Shown here in pieces: positions 29,961-42,275 of a stretch of DNA of 64,000 bases. Position 1 is the stretch's first letter; every line of letters starts with the position of its first letter. The notes under the pieces are model-generated. The model searched no databases, was not told the origin of the DNA, and worked only from the letters and a program-made list of their open reading frames with translations. The DNA comes from Monarcha castaneiventris obscurior (lineage: Eukaryota > Chordata > Aves > Passeriformes > Monarchidae). The stretch is taken from positions 186,001-250,000 of the forward strand of contig JAMPIT010000885.1 in NCBI GenBank assembly GCA_026261815.1, in the 5' to 3' direction. The position numbers were made by a program, and so were the translations under genes.

Positions 29961-31442
29961 GATGGGGAATTGTTGCAATTCCCAATGTATGGCTGTGCAG
30001 CTGCATGGCCAGAGGAGGAGGAAACTGGGAGCACATCCTTGTTGGATCCACTATTCCGACCCGGTTTTTGTCTTGTTCCCCTTGGAAGTATTCCTTCCCT
30101 GCTTTGTCTTTTCCCTTCTCCTGCTCCAAAGTGAGATAAACCAGTGGTTTGTGTTATCAGCTTCCTGCTTTTCCTGTGTTGCCATCCCACTGTTGAAACT
30201 GCCAGACAGGAGGAATCCTGTTTGTATTCCCAACCTCCTAAAGAGAAATTCCACGGGATTCCTGAGCCCCGCTTCACTCTGCATCTGCAGAAGCTTCTAC
30301 GACTCTTTACTGCCAGAATCACCCTCCAGAAAATTCCCTAAATCCTCGTTTCTCTCCTCGCTCCACAGGGTGTGACATGAGGGGGTCGGGATGAGCAAAG
30401 GAGCGTTTGCTTGGAAAAACGCTGGAGGCAAAAGTGGCAGGAGCTGCTTTGCATTACTCGGGCGAGTAAAGGGGGTGTAAATGGTGAGCAGCAAGTTATG
30501 GGAGGCATCCGAATGCTCAGCTGCTGATAATTTTATTGACACCGGGTGTTTGGATCCCTCTGGCAGCTCTGGAAATCTCAGCCCTGGATTTTATCCCCTC
30601 TCCTAATTTTTTTTCTCGATATTTCCAGTGGGGTGATTCCCAGCGGGACAGCAACTCAGGGAATTTTTCGAGGTTTTTTTTTCCTTGTTTTGTGTTTTAT
30701 TTTGTATTTATTTTTTTTTTTTTCTTTTGACACGCACGAGGTTTTGCTGCTCTTCCAGGCGACGCCTCCGATCGCGTTACGGCCGAGTTAAGCTCTTGAT
30801 CCCTTCCCTCAGGGAAGCCCTTGGATCGCACACAGAACTCCTTGGAGTTCATCACATCTTTTTCCTTGCTCCATCGTTACTCCCGTTTTCCCGAGTTCCT
30901 TCCAGCTGATCCAAAGCCTTCCCAGGTCGCCGCTCAAGGCGAGCGTCGCTCGTTTGTCCCGCGTAGGTTTGACCTTGCCTGGAAACCGTCCCATTGCCAG
31001 CTCTCTCTTCCCTCTGGCTTGTCCTTGGGATCCAGGGGTGGAGCGTGGCTGGCGAGGTGGCTCCTCACTCCTTCAGGAATTGGGAAAAGTTCACATTCTT
31101 GGCTCTTTGCCGGCCCCGGTTACGTCAGCGGTCGTAAGTAACGGTTTTGGGTTTCCGCCTTGACTTGGCATTTCCAGGTGACTCGTCCCGAGCTGCAAGA
31201 GGAGCTGCGGGCGCGGAGCCAGGATTGGGAATTCTCTTTGCCGAGCCCTCTTTTAAAAATAAAAGCCTGCCGGGAGCGAGGGAATGGGCCTTGCTCAAGG
31301 AAGTGTTGCCGTGTAGACGTTGGATTTGGGATCAGGGAAATCAGCGACAGCGAGGGAATATCCAGAGGGAGATGGGGCAGAGATCCTGAAGGTGATAATT
31401 CCTGAGTGTCTCTTTCCCTGCGGAATTCAACCCGCACGCTCA
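29961..31442. other. Unique intron sequence including a CRE-containing GC-richer patch
   Basis: Mostly unremarkable. Around 30765-31150 CpGs become more frequent, and a CRE-like TTACGTCAGC (31120-31129) occurs. T-rich runs lie at 30674-30725. No exon was recognised. Confidence 0.45.
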
Positions 31443-31592
31443 ACTTGTTGTGGAAGCCACATCCCTGGAAGTGTTCCAGGCCAGGTTGGGTGGGATTTGG
31501 AGCAGCCTGGTCCAGTGGAATGTGTCCCATGGCAGGGGGGTGGAATGAGATGACCTCGAAGGTCCCTTCCCACCCAAACCATTCCATGTTTT
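31443..31592 (+). mobile_element. CR1 LINE 3' fragment
   Basis: AAGTGTTCCAGGCCAGGTTG through GACCTCGAAGGTCCCTTCCC to CCAAACCATTCCATGTTTT. Confidence 0.92.
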
Positions 31593-31974
31593 AATCAAAG
31601 TCACCTATCAATCCCTATTTTAGGTGTTTTTTGATCAATATTTTTGCTTCAATCCCTATTTTAGAGCCTCTCCTGTACCATGTGCAGCTCCAGCTCCCTT
31701 GGATTGGGAAATTCCATTGGTAGCCAGCAGCTCTTTGGGGAATGATCTGTTTATACACTTATAGGAAAACGACTTGGCTTTGGGGATGGATGAGATCCTT
31801 CCATTGGCTCTGACCCCTGATATTTCCAAGTCCGTAGGGGGCTTTGTTGAAGAATCCGAACCTTTCATGGATGGCACAGTGCGGAACTAAAATAGACAGG
31901 GAAAAAATCCAGAGGGAAAAAAGCCTGGAAAACAGAGCAGTAGGACCTGAACTCCTCCTTTGGCTTCCTTGGGA

Positions 31975-32225
31975 TTGCCTGGCCTTAAATATCTCCAGGG
32001 ATGGAGCATCCACAAATTCTCTGGGCAACCAAGTCCTCACCACCCTCCCAGGAAGGAATTCTTTCCTGATATCCCATCTAAGTCTACTGTCAGTTTAAGC
32101 AATTCCCCCTTATCCTGTTGCTCTGTGCTCTTGGAAATAGATCTTGATCTTGGAAATAGAGATTTATTTGTGCATGGAATGCTTTGGCTTAGAAGGGATC
32201 TTTAGGATTCTCCTAATCCAACCAA
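31975..32225 (-). mobile_element. Two adjoining CR1 LINE remnants
   Basis: 31975-32140 is an internal piece (GGCCTTAAATATCTCCAGGG, CACCACCCTCCCAGGAAGGA) without its 3' end. 32172-32225 is a separate 3' terminal piece (GCATGGAATGCTTTGGCTTA). Both point left. Confidence 0.8.
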
Positions 32226-33407
32226 AAATGAAGCTTTTGACCAGTTTTGGACCTGCTGTTTGGAATTGGGTGGATTTTCGGTGCCGATCCCTCTTATCCC
32301 TTTGCTTCTCTTTCCTTGGCCTCCTAAATAAAACATAAGGAAAATAAAAGTGGGTATTTAAGGCACTGAAACCCCCCACCCCATAACCTGAAAAGTGACA
32401 ATGAGTCCCTTTTCCCTGTTTTTTTTCATTCCTTTTGCTTTTTTCTCCCACTTAATAAACTCTCTGATGATATTCCTGGCATGGTCACAGTTGGAATTAC
32501 TGATGCCGGCATGGATGATCCGAGTATCCTCCACTGCTCTGTTAGGATTCCCAAAATCCCGCCCTGGCAGATGCTCAATTCCCTGTAAAACCTGGGTAGC
32601 TTTCTCTGTTCTGCTTTCTGCTTCCCGTTCTTTCCCAAATCCCTCTTTACACCCTTTTAATTTTCTCACGGAAATCTTCCCGTTTGATTTTCCCTGTAAC
32701 GATTCGGAAGCGTCGTAGGGAAAATTCCTCTCCCAGGCTGCTGAGCCCAGTTGAGCCGTTCCTTCCAGGACTTTGTGGATCACTCCATGTGCTCTACAAA
32801 GCTCTAGGAATGAGTAAAACCCCCTTGGAATATGGAACAGATGCCGGAGTGCACCTGGAATTAGGGATTTGTGGACTCGGTGGCATCTCCCGAGTCCTAC
32901 AAAACTCTGCTGTTCCAGCAGCTTTGCCGGAGTTTCTGCTTCAGCCTAAAGGGATGGGGAGACTCCTCGACTTCGCTTGTCAACGGGAATTTTGCTGTCA
33001 TCCCTCGGGAAATTCGAGTCCAAGGAACGTTTCCTTCTCCCCCGTGCCTCTGGATAATCCCCACGCGTGCGGTTTTCGGGGGGGTGTTTCTATTTTGGAT
33101 TGTTTGGAGCGGCGTCAAGTGGGGATTTTGTGTGGATGTGCGGATGGGATCGGTTCCAAAGCTGATCCCACTTGTTATCGGCCCTTAAGCTGCCCTCAGG
33201 GGCTCTCCATTGGAAAAGGGCACGGGAATTCTTGGAGCCTTAGCGTGGGCTGTGAACGCCAGCGTTGGTCGCAATGGGAAACTCCGTGTTGTTCCTCACG
33301 GCACTGGCAAATGTCCCGGGACATCTTGTCCTTGGATGAGGCAGGGAGAGCCTGGGGAGGGCTGAGTGGGTGGGATGTGCCATTGAACTTTGATTTTTTT
33401 TTTTCCG
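32226..33407. other. Unique intron sequence
   Basis: Nothing recognised on either strand over about 1.2 kb. Confidence 0.45.
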
Positions 33408-34110
33408 TGGAATCACAGAATGATTTGGGAAGGATCTTAAAATATCATCCAGTTCCAATTGCCTGCCACGGGCAGGGACACCTTCCACAATTCCAGGTTG
33501 CTCTGAGACCTGTCCAGCCTGGCCTTCGACACTTCCAGGGATGAGGCAGCCACAGCTTCTCTGGGAATTCTATTCCAGCCCCTCGCCCTCCTCACAAGGA
33601 GGAATTCTCTCCCAATATCCCATCTATCCCTGCCCTCTGGCAGTGGGAAGCCATTCCCTGTATCCTGTCACTCCATCCCTTGTCCCACGTCCCTCTCCAG
33701 CTCTCCTGGAGTCCCTTTAGGCACTGGAAGGGGCTCTGAGGTGTCCCTGGATCCTTCCCTTCTCCAAGTGAACATTCCCAGCTCTCCCAGCCTGGCTCCA
33801 GAGCAGAGGGGCTCCAGCCCTTGGAGCATCTCTGTGGCCTCCTCTGGACCTGCTCCAGCAGCTCCACATCCTTCTGCTGTTGGACCCCAGAGCTGGAGGC
33901 AGAATTCCAGGTGGGATCTCACCTGAGCGGGGCACAGGGGTAGAATTCCCACCTTTTCCTCCTGCCCACGCCATGGGATGAGCCCAGGACAAGGGGAATT
34001 TTTGGGATGTGAGCGCACATGGATGGGACACATCCAGTTTATCATCCACCAACACCCCCAAGTCCTTCTCCTCGGGGCTGCTCTCAATCCATTCTTCATC
34101 CAGCTTTGGG
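33408..34110 (-). mobile_element. CR1 LINE 3' fragment, about 700 bp, the longest copy
   Basis: The 3' end is at the left (GAATCACAGAATGATTTGGG). It continues past the usual break into ATCCACCAACACCCCCAAGT and CTCCTCGGGGCTGCTCTCAA, which is upstream CR1 sequence most copies here have lost. No intact reverse-transcriptase frame remains. Confidence 0.94.
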
Positions 34111-34214
34111 GTGGGAAAGACGCTCGAATCCCAGGAATCAGATGGATCAGTGTCAAATGCTCTTTTGGGGATTAAAAAAAGGCAGGGAATTCTTTCCTTT
34201 TGAAGAAGAGCCCA

Positions 34215-34920
34215 ACCTGCCACCCAAATAATATTTGTTATCGGCCGGGTCGTGATTTTTGCAGTGATTGGTGACCTTAATTTAGCAGCGCTGACTTCCA
34301 AATGCTTTCCCTGTTATCAGGAATCCAAGGAGTGGAGTTCTCCCTTATCAGGAAGCAAATCAAAAGGGAATTTGATGGGGTGAAACGAGTCCATCAGAGA
34401 TCCCGCTCTGTTTTTAAAACAAGATTTACTCTGCTCTCTCCACATTAACTGGGGCATTTTACGGTGCTCCCCTTTCCGTGAGCTTCCGTGATCCATCATT
34501 TCCCAGCTCGCCTGCCGGAGTGGCTGTTAGATTTTACTACAGCAAACACTGTAAAAGGGCATTAGAGCAGTTAAATTTGGAGTCTTGCTTCCATAAGGAA
34601 AAAGAAAATGCTGAATTAGGCACCAGAAAAGGCAACCACAGCGATACTTTAATCTCGCATAAATTATCAGAAGAGTCAGAGGCGAGTGATTTTATGTATT
34701 GTTAGAGCTCTGCTAATTAATTATTCCGGAATAATTGATGTTTAGAAGCACCAAAGTTGGGTCCTTTCCTGGCTTAATGGACTTTCAATATGGCAGCTGG
34801 ATTTTTATTTCTGTCTTCATTTTAACCCTCCCTTCCGTGGGGTTAATGAAGTCACTTTCCTAAACATGAAGAGTCTAAATAATAATTAATCAAGGAAATA
34901 CTGCTCCATGAATTGTGGGT
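34215..34920. promoter_or_regulatory. Putative conserved non-coding island 2 (about 700 bp)
   Basis: Repeat-free AT-rich block with repeated GATAA/TTATC words (TTATCGG, GTTATCAGG, CTTATCAGG, AATTATCAG), a dense homeodomain patch (CTAATTAATTATTCCGGAAT, 34711-34730) and AATAATAATTAATC. No coding frame was recognised. Of all the islands it looks most like an enhancer by composition. Confidence 0.45.
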
Positions 34921-35039
34921 CTAAGTCAAGGGATGGCTTTGGAGACATTCCTGACATCCAGGGGAAATTGAGTCCCCAGCGGGAATATTTGAAGGATGAA
35001 ATTGCCCTAAAGAAATGGATAAGTGGAGATAAGCTGAAG

Positions 35040-35275
35040 AAGGGGAGGAATTAAATGGGATATTGGGAAGGAATCCTTCCCTGGGAGAGTGGTGAGGAGC
35101 TGGAATGGAATTCCCAAAGAAGCTGTGGCTGCTTCTGGATCCCTGGAAGTGTCCCAGGCCAGGTTGGATTGGTTTTGGAGCAACCTGGGATAGTGGAAGG
35201 TGTCCCTGCCCATGGCAGGGAATTGGAACTGGATGGGCTTTAGGGTCTTTCCAGTCCAAACCATTCCATGATTCC
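35040..35275 (+). mobile_element. CR1 LINE 3' fragment
   Basis: From TGGGATATTGGGAAGGAATC through TGGAGCAACCTGGGATAGTG to CAAACCATTCCATGATTCCC. Confidence 0.93.
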
Positions 35276-35951
35276 CTTTGATAGGAAGTGACAGCCTTCC
35301 TTGGATTGCTGGAATTGCACGGAGTCTTCTCATCAACGTCTTCATCTCTTTCTGGAGAGTTTGGATTCATTGTTTCCAAAGGATTTCAGATCCCAGAGCC
35401 CCGAAATGGGGGTTAGGAATCACAGAATTCCAGCTGGTGTTCATCCTCCCTTTGGCACTGGTGGGGCCATCCCAGTTCAGGAAGGATACAAAGAGATGAT
35501 CCCAGTGGATCTTGGGATTACCTTGGGAATGTGACCTAAAGGGAAGAGGTTGAGGGCACTGGGCTTAACTCGAGGAGCTGTGGGGTCTCTGCCTTTGGAA
35601 GTGTTTGAGATCTGGGAAGAGGGAGTGGAATTGGCGTCCATGGAGCTCTGTTGAGCCGGAGACATCCAGAGGTTCCACCTAAATTTCTATGGATCTAAGG
35701 AACTTAACCTTCTCCAGGGCCGAAGTTCTTACTTTAAGCACTAAAATCCCTTTGCAGCTTTTTCAGGAAAGAATGGAATTGGTGGTAAGATCCCCTGCTC
35801 TCCCTTTTCCAGCTGGTGGCCATCCCCATCCGCTGCTTCCCAAGTGTCCTTCCGTGCTGTTCCTGGGTATTTTTAAGGACTTTTGACCTCTGAGATGCTG
35901 CTGGTTCCTCTCTGGGATGAGGGTTGGATCTGGCTGAACCCTGAAACTTCA
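35276..35951. other. Unique intron sequence
   Basis: Nothing recognised. The stretch 35400-35660 faintly resembles a decayed retroelement 3' end (GGAAGTGTTTGAGATCTGGG), but I cannot assign it. Confidence 0.4.
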
Positions 35952-36335
35952 CAGGCTGGGAGAGCTGGGAATGTCCAGCCTGGAGAAGAGAAGGCTCCAG
36001 GGAGACCTTGGAGCACCTTCCAGTGCCTAAAGGGGCTCCAGGACAGCTGGAGAGGGACTTGGGCCAAGGGATGGAGGGACAGGACACAGGGAATGGCTTC
36101 CCACTGCCAGAGGGCAGGATTGGATGGGATATTGGGAAGGAATTCTTGGCTGGGAGGGTGGTGAGGAGCTGGAATGGAATTCCCAGAGAAGCTGTGGCTG
36201 CCCCATCCCTGGAAATGTCCAAGGCCCGGTTGGAGCAACCTGGGATAGTAGGAGGTATCCCTGCCCATGGCAGGGGGTTGGAATGAGATGATCTTTATGG
36301 TCCTTTCCAACCCAAACCATTCCATGATTCCACGA
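35952..36335 (+). mobile_element. CR1 LINE 3' fragment
   Basis: From GGCTGGGAGAGCTGGGAATG through GGAACGAATT-equivalent GGAAGGAATTCTTGGCTGGG to CCAAACCATTCCATGATTCC. Confidence 0.93.
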
Positions 36336-36992
36336 TCACGACCCCACAGGGATCCTGCTCCTTCCTGCTGCCTGGGGACGTTGAGGAATCAGTGATAAAA
36401 TCAGTGCCGGCACTTTGGATTTTGCAGTTTCTTTCCAGAGCTTGGGAATCATGTGCTTGATTGGATTTTGTAGCACATCCATCCCCTCCCCGTTTTTTTT
36501 TTTGGGATCAGGGGAGGATGGGGCCTGCAGAGGACAGGTGAGGACAGGGCACGAAGTGAACAAACACTTGTTGAGCCGAAGGGGGTTTAGGAAAACCGGG
36601 ATATACAATGCTGGTAAAGTGATCCCTGCTCCCGAGCAATTCCAACCCCTCCCCGGAGCAGGGGGATGCCCAGCCCCAGCGACTCTCCCACTGTCACCAC
36701 TCTTCCTTGTGGGGCCGGGCAGGGCGTGGGTGACAGACATTCCATGGCCTGGCCACAACGTGGGGAAAGCAGCTTTGTGGAAAAGCGTCCTAAACTTGAT
36801 ATCCTTGTTTATCTCTTCCCAGGCCCTGCCTGGCCCCTCGAGATAAACAGGTGCCAGTGCTTGCGATTCCCAACAGCCGGAATAACTCCGAAAGGAGGTT
36901 GTGTTTACGTGGGGAGTTATTCCTGCCTCCCTTCAGGGCTGGAGCATCCCTGTGGCAAATGGGCTGGGAGTGGACACAGCCCCGGGACCTGG
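36336..36992. other. Unique intron sequence
   Basis: Nothing recognised besides a short T run at 36496-36504. Confidence 0.45.
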
Positions 36993-37300
36993 ATTTGCTC
37001 CAACTTGGCCTTGGACACTTCCAGGGATGGGGCAGCCACAGCTTCTCTGGAAAACCTGTGCCAGGTCCTCAGTGCCCACCCAGGGAAGGGTTTCTTCCCA
37101 TTATCCCATCTAACCCAACCCTCTGGCAGTGGGAAGCCATTCCCTGTGTCCTGCCATTCTGTCCTTTATCCAAAGTCCCTCTCCAGCTTTCCAGGAGCCC
37201 CTTTAGGCTCTGGAAGGGGCTCCAAGGTCTCCCCAGAGTCTTCCCTTTTCTCCCAGCCCATCTCCAGCCCCTGGAGCAACTCCATGGCTTCCTTTTGTTT
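36993..37300 (-). mobile_element. CR1 LINE internal fragment lacking the 3' tip
   Basis: It begins inside the element at CTCCAACTTGGCCTTGGACA, reads ACTTCCAGGGATGGGGCAGC and CTTTAGGCTCTGGAAGGGGC, and ends at GGAGCAACTCCATGGCTTCC. Confidence 0.88.
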
Positions 37301-37874
37301 GCTTCCCTCCCTTTCTGGACACACCTAAGACGTTCCAGCCCCTTGGACTCATCAAGAACTTAAACCCCAGGATTCCGTGCCTGGATTATTTTCCTTTATT
37401 TCCCTTTTTTTCCCCCCCTCTCTCCGTGCCCAGTGGGGGATCCCTGTTCCTTTTCCCTGCTCCGGCCCAGCCCTCACGTGCCTTGGCTTAGCACAGGGAA
37501 TCCTCAGCTCCTCTCCTGGGTACTCCCAGCATTGCTGTCATTCCCCAAGGGAACACCGTGCCCCGCTCCAGGGCTGTTTAGTGTCTTGACTTAGAGACAT
37601 TCCTGAATGGAACCTCCTTAATTCCCACACGGATGCTGCGGGAACAGCAGAAAGCCCAGTAATAAAACGTAGTGAAGAATTCCAGAGTGAAATCGAGATG
37701 GGAAACCTCTGCTGCTGCCTGGCTGGAAACCTCCAGCCTGGAGTTTCCCTGGGCTTTTTTAATGGAAGCAGGAGCTTGCTTAATGTTGTGTCGTGTCATG
37801 GGCTCTGAAGTGGAGCCGGGATCAGTTCTGGAATTCCGGGATCAGTTCTGGGGCCCTCATGACAGGAAAGGCAT
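37301..37874. other. Unique intron sequence
   Basis: Nothing recognised. Confidence 0.4.
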
Positions 37875-38330
37875 TGAGGGCTTGGAGTATATCCAGGGAA
37901 AGGAACAGAGCTGGGAAAGGTCTGGAGCAACCAGGAGCAGCTGAGGGAGCTGGAGGGGCTCAGCCTGGAGAAGAGGAGGCTCGGGGGGGGACCTTTTCAC
38001 TCTCCACAACTCCCTGAGGATGGAATCAGGTGGGAATTGGGATCTGCTTCCAGGGAATAAGGGACAGGACCAGAGGAAACGCCCTCAAGTTGTGCCAGGG
38101 GAGCTTTAGTTTGGATATTGGGGAAATGTTGTCCATGGAAAGGGTTTTAAAGCATTGGAATGGGCTGCTTGGAGGAGTGGGGGAGTCACATCCCTGGAAG
38201 TCTCGGAAAAAATGTGTGGATGTGTGGATTTGGCACTTGAGGACAGGGATTAGTGGTGAACTTGGTGGTGGTGCTGGGCTGAGGTTTGGACTCGGATGAT
38301 CTTGGAGCTCTTTTCCAGCTTTCAGATCCA
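37875..38330 (+). mobile_element. CR1 LINE 3' fragment (GGAGAAGAGGAGGCTCGG subfamily)
   Basis: From GAACAGAGCTGGGAAAGGTC through GGACAGGACCAGAGGAAACG and GATTTGGCACTTGAGGACAG to GGACTCGGATGATCTTGGAG. Confidence 0.88.
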
Positions 38331-38447
38331 GGATTTTGTACTTTGCTCTGTGTTATTCCTCTCGCTCTCACTCTCTGCCTCGATCCTGTGCCTGGCAGCA
38401 ATGGTTTGGAATTTGGACATGGAATTTGATTTCTCCTTTGGAGTATC

Positions 38448-38770
38448 CCAGAATGGTTTGAGTCGGGGGGGACCTTCAAGACCATCCAATCCCACTCCTC
38501 TGCCATGGGCAGGGACACCTCCCACTATCCCAGGTTGCTCCAAGCCCCATCCAACCTGGCTTTGGACACTTCCAGGGATGGGGCAGCTGCAGCTTCTCTG
38601 GGAATTCCATTCCAGGGCCTCCTCACCCTCCCAGGGAAGAATTCCTTCCCAATATCCCATCTATCCCTGGCCTCTGGCAGTGGGAAGCCATTCCCTGTAT
38701 CCTGTCCCTCCATCCCTTGTCCCAAATCCCTCTCCAGCTCTCCTGGAGCCCCTTTAGGCACTGGAAGGAC
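38448..38770 (-). mobile_element. CR1 LINE 3' fragment
   Basis: The 3' end is at the left (CCCAGAATGGTTTGAGTCGG); the body is truncated after CCCCTTTAGGCACTGGAAGG. Confidence 0.92.
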
Positions 38771-39562
38771 TAATTCTGATTTATTGCTGTTATTTTTTTT
38801 TATTTATTTCATTCCTTAACGCGTTCCCAGATTTTTCTGGATTTCTGGTGACACGTGGTAGGAAACATCAATTCCAATATTTTTTTTTTGCCTCGTTATT
38901 CCATCTCCACAATTCCCAGCCAGTTTTCCTTTTCAACTGAAAGGACATTTTCCTCCTTGTCGCATTTCCATTAATGGATTCCCACTATGGATCTGCTTCC
39001 CGTTGCGTGTCAGTCGCTGCCTGTTCCGAAGGGCTCATTCCACACTAAGTGGTGTCGGAAAAGACTTTTCCCTTCCCATTCCATCCTCTTAAAACCCAAT
39101 CCTGGGCATCACAGCAGCCACTTTGGCCATGCTGACACTTCCTTTGTCCTGTCCTCTCTCTTCCCAGGGATCTGAGTGCACATTCCAGGCTGCCTCATTC
39201 CCTAATGCTTTGCTTTTTCTCCTTTAAATATTCATGGGAGCAGAGTGGCCGGGTTACTTAATGGAGCAGCATTATCCTTGGAATTCAAAGCAGGAGTGGG
39301 CTTGTCAATATGTTTTCAAAACTTTTCCCAAATCTGGGAACCTTTGGGTTTGAGGTGTTTTCCCGATTTTTAAGTTTAAATGAAATTCTGGGATTGCTGC
39401 GAATGTGCTGCCTTGGGAGAAGGAGAAATTCCATGAACTTCCAGTTTCTCACTAGACAAGGATGTTTTATCCTATTCAAAGGATCACTGATACCCCTGAG
39501 GGATTTTTAGTGGGTGGCTTTCCCTGTAAACCCTGGATAAGAAGTATTCAGAAGGAATTTAG
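38771..39562. other. Unique intron sequence
   Basis: Nothing recognised; short T runs at 38798-38805 and 38880-38889. Confidence 0.45.
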
Positions 39563-39690
39563 GATCACAGAATCATGGAATGGTTTGGATTGAAGGGAAT
39601 CTTTAGGATCATCCAGTTCCAACCCTCCCATGGTCAGGGACACCTTCCACTATCCCCAGTTTTTCTGAGCCCCATCCAACCTGGAATTTG
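39563..39690 (-). mobile_element. CR1 LINE 3' fragment
   Basis: GATCACAGAATCATGGAATG with GTTTGGATTGAAGGGAATCT at the left is the CR1 3' terminus, followed by about 70 bp of body. Confidence 0.9.
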
Positions 39691-40474
39691 GGCTCGAGTC
39701 AGGATTTGCAGCTCCAGATGTTCTTGGATATCCCGTGGATTATTGAAGAGTAAAATGAAGGAATGTCAGAAATTTTTCAGGAATTTTTTTTTTTTCTTCC
39801 AGCTCTGCCAACCAGGCAGCTCCCAGTTCATTCAGGTCACTGGTGGGATGAGGGCTGGAAGTCTGACTCTCCTGCTCTTTAAATATTCCATAGGTTTAGG
39901 AGATGGTGCCTGACACATGGCCAGGAGAGAATAATTGGATGTGGCAGCTGAGTGAAAAAGGCTGGATGGGATTTTTCCTTCCAGTGCGTGCGGATGGATG
40001 AAGTTTGGGATGGTTTGTTTTATTTTTATTTAGGAAGGGAAATTTAAAAAAAAAAATCAAGGAAAACAAAAATTCCTGCAAAACCACCAATAAAAAACAT
40101 TTCTGTTCCAATCAGCTGGGATCAAATGGGGATTCAGCCAACACTGGGAGACAGGAGGGATTTTTTCTCCAGGTTCTGGAATTTCTGGTGACCTAAAAAG
40201 GTGTTTACCATTTGGAAATACTCTTAAATTGGAATACCAGCAGTCCCTAGAGCACCCTGGGAATGTCCTTCAAATCCATTTGGAATTGGTTGAACCAGAC
40301 AGATTTTACTGTCGCTGGACCTCCGTAACCTTGGGATAAATGATTTTACTGCTGTTCCTGGGTTTTCCTGCCTGGGAGATGGGAAGAGCAGATCTGGGGG
40401 AAATAAGATTTGTGGGATCTGGGAAAAAAAAAACCTCAGGCAGATCCCAGCGCTGTGGGATCGGGGCAAAAATC
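39691..40474. other. Unique intron sequence
   Basis: Nothing recognised; short A and T runs only. Confidence 0.4.
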
Positions 40475-40692
40475 TCACAATTGGGAAGGAATTTTTTCCC
40501 TGTGAGGGTGGGGAGGCCCTGGCCCTGGTTCCCCAGAGAAGCTGTGGTTGTTCCATGTCTGGAAGCATTCCAGGACAGGTTGGATGGATCTCGGAGCAAT
40601 CTGGGATTGTGGGAGCTGGTCCTGCCCATGGCAGTGGGGTGGAATGGGATGAGCTTTAAGGTCCCTCCCAAAGCATTCCAGGATTCTGTTTC
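40475..40692 (+). mobile_element. CR1 LINE 3' fragment
   Basis: From TTGGGAAGGAATTTTTTCCC through AGGACAGGTTGGATGGATCT to CAAAGCATTCCAGGATTCTG. Confidence 0.9.
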
Positions 40693-40847
40693 CTTGTGCT
40701 CTCGCTCCTTCCTGGATGTGGCTGTAGATCCTACAGGTCCCCATTCCTGTGGGATCAGAGCAGTGTTGGGGAGATGAAGCAAAAGAAAATGGGGAGAAAA
40801 CCGAAGGGGTTTGGAGATGGCAGAGGGAAGTGGATGAGGGCCAAAGA

Positions 40848-41250
40848 AATCATGGAATCATTGAGGTTGGAAAAGGCCTCCAAAGTCATCGAGTCCAACC
40901 ATTAACCCAGCACCAGCCCAAGTTCCACATCCGCACATTTTTTGAACCCTTCCAGGGATTATGGTTCCACCACTGCCCTGAAAATCCCATTCCAGGGCTT
41001 GTCAACTCTTTCCATGGAGAAATTTTTCCTTGATATCCCAGCTGAACCTCCCTTGGTGCAACCTGAGGCCATTCCCTCTCAATCCTGTCCCTTGTTCCCT
41101 GGGAGCAGATCCCGACTCCCACCTGGCTCCACCCTCCTGGCAGGGAATTGCAGAGTGAGAAGATCCTTCCAGAGCTTCCTTTTCTCCAGGCTGAGCCCCT
41201 TTCCCATCTCCTTCAGCCTCTCCTGGTTCTCCAGACCCTTCCCAGCTCCA
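40848..41250 (-). mobile_element. CR1 LINE 3' fragment (second subfamily)
   Basis: The 3' end is at the left (GAAATCATGGAATCATTGAG). The body has CCTCCTGGCAGGGAATTGCA and CTTCCTTTTCTCCAGGCTGA. Confidence 0.9.
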
Positions 41251-41254
41251 TTCC

Positions 41255-41308
41255 CTTCTCTTGGACTCACTGACCCTTGAGAGCTTTTCCAACCTTATCG
41301 ATTCCATG
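41255..41308 (+). mobile_element. CR1 LINE 3' terminal scrap in opposite orientation
   Basis: CTTGGACTCACTGACCCTTG and AGAGCTTTTCCAACCTTATC form the sense 3' end of a CR1, directly abutting the opposed fragment to its left. Confidence 0.7.
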
Positions 41309-42129
41309 CCGACCAGGGGCTCAGGATCAGTGCTGGGAAGAGCTTGGAGAGAGCTGGATCAGTGAGAAAGATGCCGAGGATATTTTGTGAGCAGGATTTG
41401 AAGGAATGACAGGAAACCTGGAGTTGTCACTCTTCTCCCTCAGGAGCGCCGGAGGGATCCGAGTGGAAAGGAAAAGCATCAAATCCTGGCTTGTTTTTCC
41501 TCCCCTTCCAGTTTTCTCCGAGTTTGGAAAGTTTATTTCCGAGGGAGAAGAGCGGAGCAGCTTTTTTCCAGCTCGGAGTGGTGTTAATTGGTTTTTGTTT
41601 GAAATATTTACGGGATGGGAACATCAGGGATGAGCCACTCTCCCTCTTAAGTGGCCTTGACAGGTGACATTCCCTGGCAGCTCTGAGTCCTCGCGGTGCA
41701 ATCGGGTGGATTTGGGAAGTGCTGACTCTCCAAATAAACCAGGTTTATGGATCGGCCTCAATCTTGTCCTAAATCTTGTTTTCTTTTGGATTTCATGGAA
41801 ATGTTTGGTTTGGACTGGTGATGATTTGGGATCCTTGGAAGTTTTCGTGCTCAAAATACGGTGCTAAAAATCAGAATTTAGGGGAAGGTTTTCATCTGGG
41901 AAGTAGGATCTGAGGATTGGTGGGATCTCTCTGTCCCAGCATGAGGAAAAGGTGTGTTTTTTAGGGATTGGAATGTTTGGAATGTGGGGTGGCCCTTGAA
42001 ACAGCTGGGAGGTACCAGAGGACCACAGTGGCCCCAGAGCTGCGTCTGTGACAGCAAATCTGCACCTGGAAATGTGGAAATCTCTTGGAAAAGGCTGTTG
42101 AAGGAATCTCTGCTGTCTCCTTTGCCTTT
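41309..42129. other. Unique intron sequence
   Basis: Nothing recognised. Confidence 0.4.
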
Positions 42130-42275
42130 TTTTAGCTTTTCCAGGCCAGATTGGACAGGACTTGGAGCAACCTGGGATAGTGGGAGGTGTCCCTGCCCAT
42201 GGCACAGGGGTTGGAATGTGATGGTCTTGAAGGTCCCTTCCAACTCAAAACCCATTCCATAATTCTGTGATGTCT
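42130..42275 (+). mobile_element. CR1 LINE 3' fragment followed by a T run
   Basis: From TTTTCCAGGCCAGATTGGAC to AACCCATTCCATAATTCTGT; a T run follows at 42288-42309. Confidence 0.92.

Noticed and set aside
33408..34301. CR1 open frames as an active LINE
   Set aside because: Only 3' UTR and adjoining sequence is present; no reverse-transcriptase or endonuclease motif in any copy.
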